Positions 60,102 to 64,000 of a DNA stretch of 64,000 bases are shown here, one piece after another. The position numbers were made by a program, and so were the translations under genes. The notes under the pieces were generated by a model. The model made no database searches, was not told the DNA's origin, and worked only from the letters and a program-made list of their open reading frames with translations. The stretch covers positions 1 through 64,000 of the forward strand of contig DATDDN010000093.1 in assembly GCA_036523795.1 (NCBI GenBank). The letters run 5' to 3'. Each line of letters begins with the position of its first letter. Within the stretch, counting starts at the first letter, position 1. The DNA comes from 39-52-133 sp036523795. GTDB taxonomy: Bacteria > Pseudomonadota > Gammaproteobacteria > Burkholderiales > Gallionellaceae.

Positions 60102-60935
60102 TCAATGTTGGCTCTGCTCGTACGGCCAGCAAACACTGATGCGCGTGCCTTTCCCGATTGCGGAATCGATCTTGAACGCGCCCTCTGAAAACTTTGCGCG
60201 CTCGCGCATGCTCACCAGCCCCAGCCCCCCGCCCTGCGGGCGACTGCGGCTCAGTCCGGCCGGGTTGAAACCCTTGCCGTTATCTTCGATCGCCAGCAAC
60301 AATCCCTCGGCGTCCTTGCTCAGGCTCACGCGGATGATGTCCGCCTTGGCGTGTTTGACAATGTTGCTGACGGCTTCCTGCAGGATGCGGAAGATCGCGA
60401 TCTTGAGTGGAACCGGAATATCGCTTTCCTGGATCAGCAGGTGCCTCTCGATTTTTATGCAATGACAGGTGCTTTCAAACTCACGAAAAAACCAGGACAG
60501 CGTCGCGAGGATGCCCAGGTCGTCGAGCGTCGACGGACGCAAATCCATGGCGATACGGCGCAGTTCGGAAAATGCATCCTTTACGTTTGCCCGCAGATGC
60601 TCCAGCACTGCCTCAGCTTCCTGGAACGAATTCGCTGCCAGCAGATTGCCGCATTCCTCCAGGCCCAGCCTGATCATCGTCAGCGACTGCCCCAGCCCGT
60701 CATGCAGATCCGTGGCAATGCGATGTCGTTCATTCTCCTGGATCGTGAGAATCTGTGCAGACAGGCTGCGCAATTCCTTTTGCGGATCGCATGCTTTTCC
60801 CTCCTGCGATGCGCCTTCACCCGCCTGCTCGTAGGTATACGCGCATGTCGCGCATAGCGCGGGACCAGCGTCTTCCAGGGAACGTATATTTGACTCAAGC
60901 GGGCAAGATGGCTTACTGAAGATGTCTGCATGCAT
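60102..60935 (-). CDS. NarX/DegS-type sensor histidine kinase (cytoplasmic)
   Basis: The 277-residue kinase has a HisKA_3 domain with phosphoacceptor motif ERHRIATDLHDGLGQ (near 70-84) and a HATPase with N box QEAVSNIVKHA near 190 and G box DNGKGF near 222. The N-terminal 60 residues carry four cysteines (CPL, CATC, CDP) that might bind a metal or Fe-S cluster. It has no membrane helix. The start at 60935 has GGGGAT upstream. It flanks the T2SS operon opposite the NarL-type regulator, its likely partner. Confidence 0.9.
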   Translation of the reverse strand: MHADIFSKPSCPLESNIRSLEDAGPALCATCAYTYEQAGEGASQEGKACDPQKELRSLSAQILTIQENERHRIATDLHDGLGQSLTMIRLGLEECGNLLAANSFQEAEAVLEHLRANVKDAFSELRRIAMDLRPSTLDDLGILATLSWFFREFESTCHCIKIERHLLIQESDIPVPLKIAIFRILQEAVSNIVKHAKADIIRVSLSKDAEGLLLAIEDNGKGFNPAGLSRSRPQGGGLGLVSMRERAKFSEGAFKIDSAIGKGTRISVCWPYEQSQH

Positions 60936-61500
60936 TTTCGATCCCCTTTTAATCAGAAGTACAATTTTCCTGCAGGCAGATTGCCTTGCAGGCAAGCTTT
61001 CAAAAAGAGTACGCAGCAACTAGACGGTAATGGAGCATCGACCCAAGATTGATTTATGCGAGCGTGTATTTGCCCATGGGTAAACACTCCAACAGGCTGA
61101 CCATCCTACTCGGGAATTTCGCCAAATAAAATAAGCACTTTGCATCTGCAACTAGATAGAACTACCTAGATCATCCGGCCTAATTTCAGGATAAGTAATT
61201 GAATAAAATAGCTTAACAAGAAAACATAAACCATTTGCGCAACATGGCAACTCATGCGTATCAGACAAAAATGCGGTGGCCCTTTCACGCTCCTGCGTGA
61301 AGGGAACGTCAAGAACATCCCAGCCGCGAGGCGCTTTCCTGCTGCCACCGATCAGGGGTCACTGCTTGAATACGGCACGGCGGGACGATATTGCTTCCTG
61401 CTCGGCGCCTATGCAATGGACCGCGTCGTGTATCATCGTCGCGGTGATATGTCGGCCAAGGACATATCGGTGGGGAAAAAACTGATCAGGGATGCCTAAA
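60936..61500. other. Intergenic region with three dyads
   Basis: No gene is supported in these 565 bases between the kinase (-) and the Sel1 gene (+). It holds CTAGATAG-AA-CTACCTAG (61152-61169, 7 of 8 pairs), a hairpin at 61280-61304 (CCCTTTCACGC / GCGTGAAGGG) and a perfect dyad GATATGTC-N7-GACATATC (61446-61468) 32 bases before the Sel1 gene start. Confidence 0.45.
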
Positions 61501-62574
61501 ATGACGAAAAGAACACATGGATTGCTTGTTGTGCTTTGCTGCCTGTTGTCTTACCCATACACTGCCATGGCGGGATTCACGGAGGCTTTGACCGCCTTTC
61601 AGGCCAAGGACTATTCGAATGCAGCGAAAGAAGCCCGCCAGGCCGCCGAAGCCGGCGATGCCCGCGGCAGCTACCTGCTGGGCGTGATGTATCAGAACGG
61701 CCTGGGAGTCCCCGCCAATATAGGCGAGGCCGCAGCTCTGTACGAGAAGGCAGCGCAAGGACATGTGGCCGGAGCCTATGCCAAACTGGCACAGCTGTAT
61801 GCGCGGGGCGGTGGCGTGGAGAAGAACCCTGAGAAAGCACTTGCGTATGCCCGTCGAGGCGATCAGGTAGGCGACCCGGAAGGCAGCCTGTTTCTTTCCG
61901 TCCTCCTGAATGCGGGCCCGCTCAGCCAGCTGGATGCCAGCGGCAAGCCAGACCCGGCGAAATACCGGAAGCTGGCGTCCAGGCCAGTATCAGACCGAAC
62001 CCTGGATGTCGAAGCCAAGGATGCGCTGTATCGATCTGCGTCGAAAAATTACCCGCTTGGCCAACTGATGCTCGCACTCACCCTGGGCGGGACGGTGGGC
62101 GACGGCAACCGGGAGCGCATGCTGGCCATCGTGGGCATGCTGCCCAACCACAACAGCCAGGCGCTGAAAAATTACGAGAAGATCGCACGCCACATGGAGC
62201 AACTCGGGAAGACGTATACCAGCCCGCAACTCTTCTACGATGCGCAGCCCTCGCAAATGCTGGCCGGCATGATCAAGACCTGCGGCATCCGCGACCCCAA
62301 GGATGTTTCGAAACAGCCGCCGCCCGAGCTCACAGCCGTGACCATTTCCAAACCGCTGAGCGGCGCCGTCTATCTGCCGAGCAAGGTTGCGGGCAACGAG
62401 CGCAGCTTCCTGGTTTCTGGTGAATGGGAAGAAAGCTGGACTTACCGCGCATGCGACAAGACCGCCAGTGTCCTCGTGAAATTCACGGCAGATGGCATGG
62501 GCGGCGCGGTGTTCGTGTCATCCCAGCAACCATTGAAGCAGATCTCAGACGCCACCCCCGCTGACAAGCTGTAG
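61501..62574 (+). CDS. Exported Sel1-repeat (TPR-like) protein
   Basis: The 357-residue protein has a signal peptide (to about 24, TAMA-GFT) and Sel1-like repeats (about 25-130), seen in GSYLLGVMYQNGLGVP and GAYAKLAQLYARGGGVEKNP. A C-terminal region of unknown fold has two cysteines. Sel1 proteins act as scaffolds. The ATG at 61501 follows CAGGGATG; a GTG-like start nine bases earlier is possible. It is convergent with mtnA, 8 bases apart. Confidence 0.8.
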   Translation: MTKRTHGLLVVLCCLLSYPYTAMAGFTEALTAFQAKDYSNAAKEARQAAEAGDARGSYLLGVMYQNGLGVPANIGEAAALYEKAAQGHVAGAYAKLAQLYARGGGVEKNPEKALAYARRGDQVGDPEGSLFLSVLLNAGPLSQLDASGKPDPAKYRKLASRPVSDRTLDVEAKDALYRSASKNYPLGQLMLALTLGGTVGDGNRERMLAIVGMLPNHNSQALKNYEKIARHMEQLGKTYTSPQLFYDAQPSQMLAGMIKTCGIRDPKDVSKQPPPELTAVTISKPLSGAVYLPSKVAGNERSFLVSGEWEESWTYRACDKTASVLVKFTADGMGGAVFVSSQQPLKQISDATPADKL

Positions 62575-62582
62575 CGCTGCAG

Positions 62583-63623
<1,041 letters not shown>

Positions 63624-63634
63624 ATTGTATGTAC

Positions 63635-64000
63635 TCAGCGGTTCTGTGTTGGTTGCGGCAATATTCCTCGCCATTGTTGATATTCACGCCCTTTTTCCGT
63701 GACCTGAATTACATCTCCACTCACCTGGATCAAATGATGTGTTTGAAGTGCATTAATAATCGCGGCGCGTTCATTTGCACTTGGAATGTGAGGCGTCCAT
63801 GTTCCATCAAAATGTCGATATGTTGTTGATTGATTAAGACCGATCAACCAATCCAGAACCGATTGTGTGCTATAGACCAAGAAATAATTTAGGTACCGAT
63901 ATTCCCAAAGATAAGAAGTGGCTTTTTCCGCCTTCAGAATTTCTTCAATATTTGTGCGTTGTGTTGGCGTCAAGTCGGACGGTAATCCAACCTGATAGCT
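63635..64000 (-). CDS. Unknown protein, partial at window end
   Basis: The minus-strand frame is open from the window edge to a stop at 63635, giving at least 121 residues. It includes YLWEYRYLNYFLVYSTQSVL, a possible amphipathic helix, and a C-terminal VTEKGREYQQWRG that resembles a winged-helix end. A TTG at 63973 could start it, but the frame continues upstream without a stop, so it is probably truncated by the window. Confidence 0.5.
   Translation of the reverse strand, partial: SYQVGLPSDLTPTQRTNIEEILKAEKATSYLWEYRYLNYFLVYSTQSVLDWLIGLNQSTTYRHFDGTWTPHIPSANERAAIINALQTHHLIQVSGDVIQVTEKGREYQQWRGILPQPTQNR

Noticed and set aside
61254..61499. An 81-codon plus-strand frame before the Sel1 gene
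   Set aside because: There is no ribosome-binding site, the composition is mixed, and it runs across a hairpin and a dyad.

Overview
The window looks like the chromosome of a Gram-negative betaproteobacterium, high in GC (roughly 55-60 % by eye). The reasons are the gloB / methyltransferase / rnhA / dnaQ neighbourhood, tRNA genes with encoded CCA, c-type cytochromes, a NosR-dependent Tat-type nitrous oxide reductase cluster and a type II secretion (T2SS-like) operon. The denitrification and multicopper-oxidase content would fit a Nitrosomonadales-type (Gallionella/Sideroxydans/Sulfuricella-like) organism. That placement is inference; there is no rRNA in the window to test it.

Layout. 1-0.9 kb: the start of a Ser/Thr kinase gene, a minus-strand tRNA operon (Gly-Cys-Gly) with a near-consensus promoter and a terminator, and a plus-strand tRNA-Leu(UAA). 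0.9-3.55 kb: a small AT-richer island between two exact 55-bp copies of the 3' end of tRNA-Leu. It carries a HEPN-type protein, a TPR-like protein and two membrane proteins but no integrase. 3.6-14.1 kb: housekeeping genes (Rep helicase, a GGDEF/EAL sensor, a CYTH-CHAD protein, a BaiN/YhiN-type flavoprotein, dnaQ, rnhA, a methyltransferase, gloB) and then tRNA-Ser. 14.4-20.1 kb: a gene-poor stretch with two divergent microproteins around a dyad, a large AsmA/DUF748 envelope protein, a frameshifted gene and an AlpA-like remnant.

20.1-30.3 kb: the nitrous oxide reduction cluster, in the order nosZ-nosR-orf-nosD-nosF-nosY-nosL-orf-orf-nosL-like. An FNR/DNR-type box precedes nosZ, and a similar box precedes the divergently placed cytochrome c gene at 30.4 kb. 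NosZ is the terminal N2O reductase, NosR feeds electrons, NosDFY and the NosL proteins assemble the copper centre, and the small cytochrome is a plausible electron carrier. Two small genes inside the operon resemble a toxin-antitoxin pair.

31.1-47.0 kb: the most striking region, a minus-strand run of eight genes. Two multicopper-oxidase (MCO) polypeptides each carry half of the expected copper ligands. They are followed by a 2644-residue exported mosaic protein, an exported protein of unknown function, two LolA-like lipid-binding proteins, a cytochrome c / periplasmic-binding-protein fusion and a Sco1/SenC copper chaperone. 47.5-49.2 kb holds a small membrane protein, a lone receiver domain and a lytic transglycosylase. 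49.4-60.9 kb is a complete-looking T2SS-like operon (gspG, F, E, L/pilM-, pilN-, pilO/gspM-, pilP/gspC-like, a cohesin-tailed secretin, three pseudopilins). It lies between a LuxR-type response regulator and a NarX-type histidine kinase. My main hypothesis is that the MCO operon and the adjacent T2SS form one extracytoplasmic metal-oxidation or surface-export system. The window ends with a Sel1-repeat protein, mtnA and a partial unknown gene.
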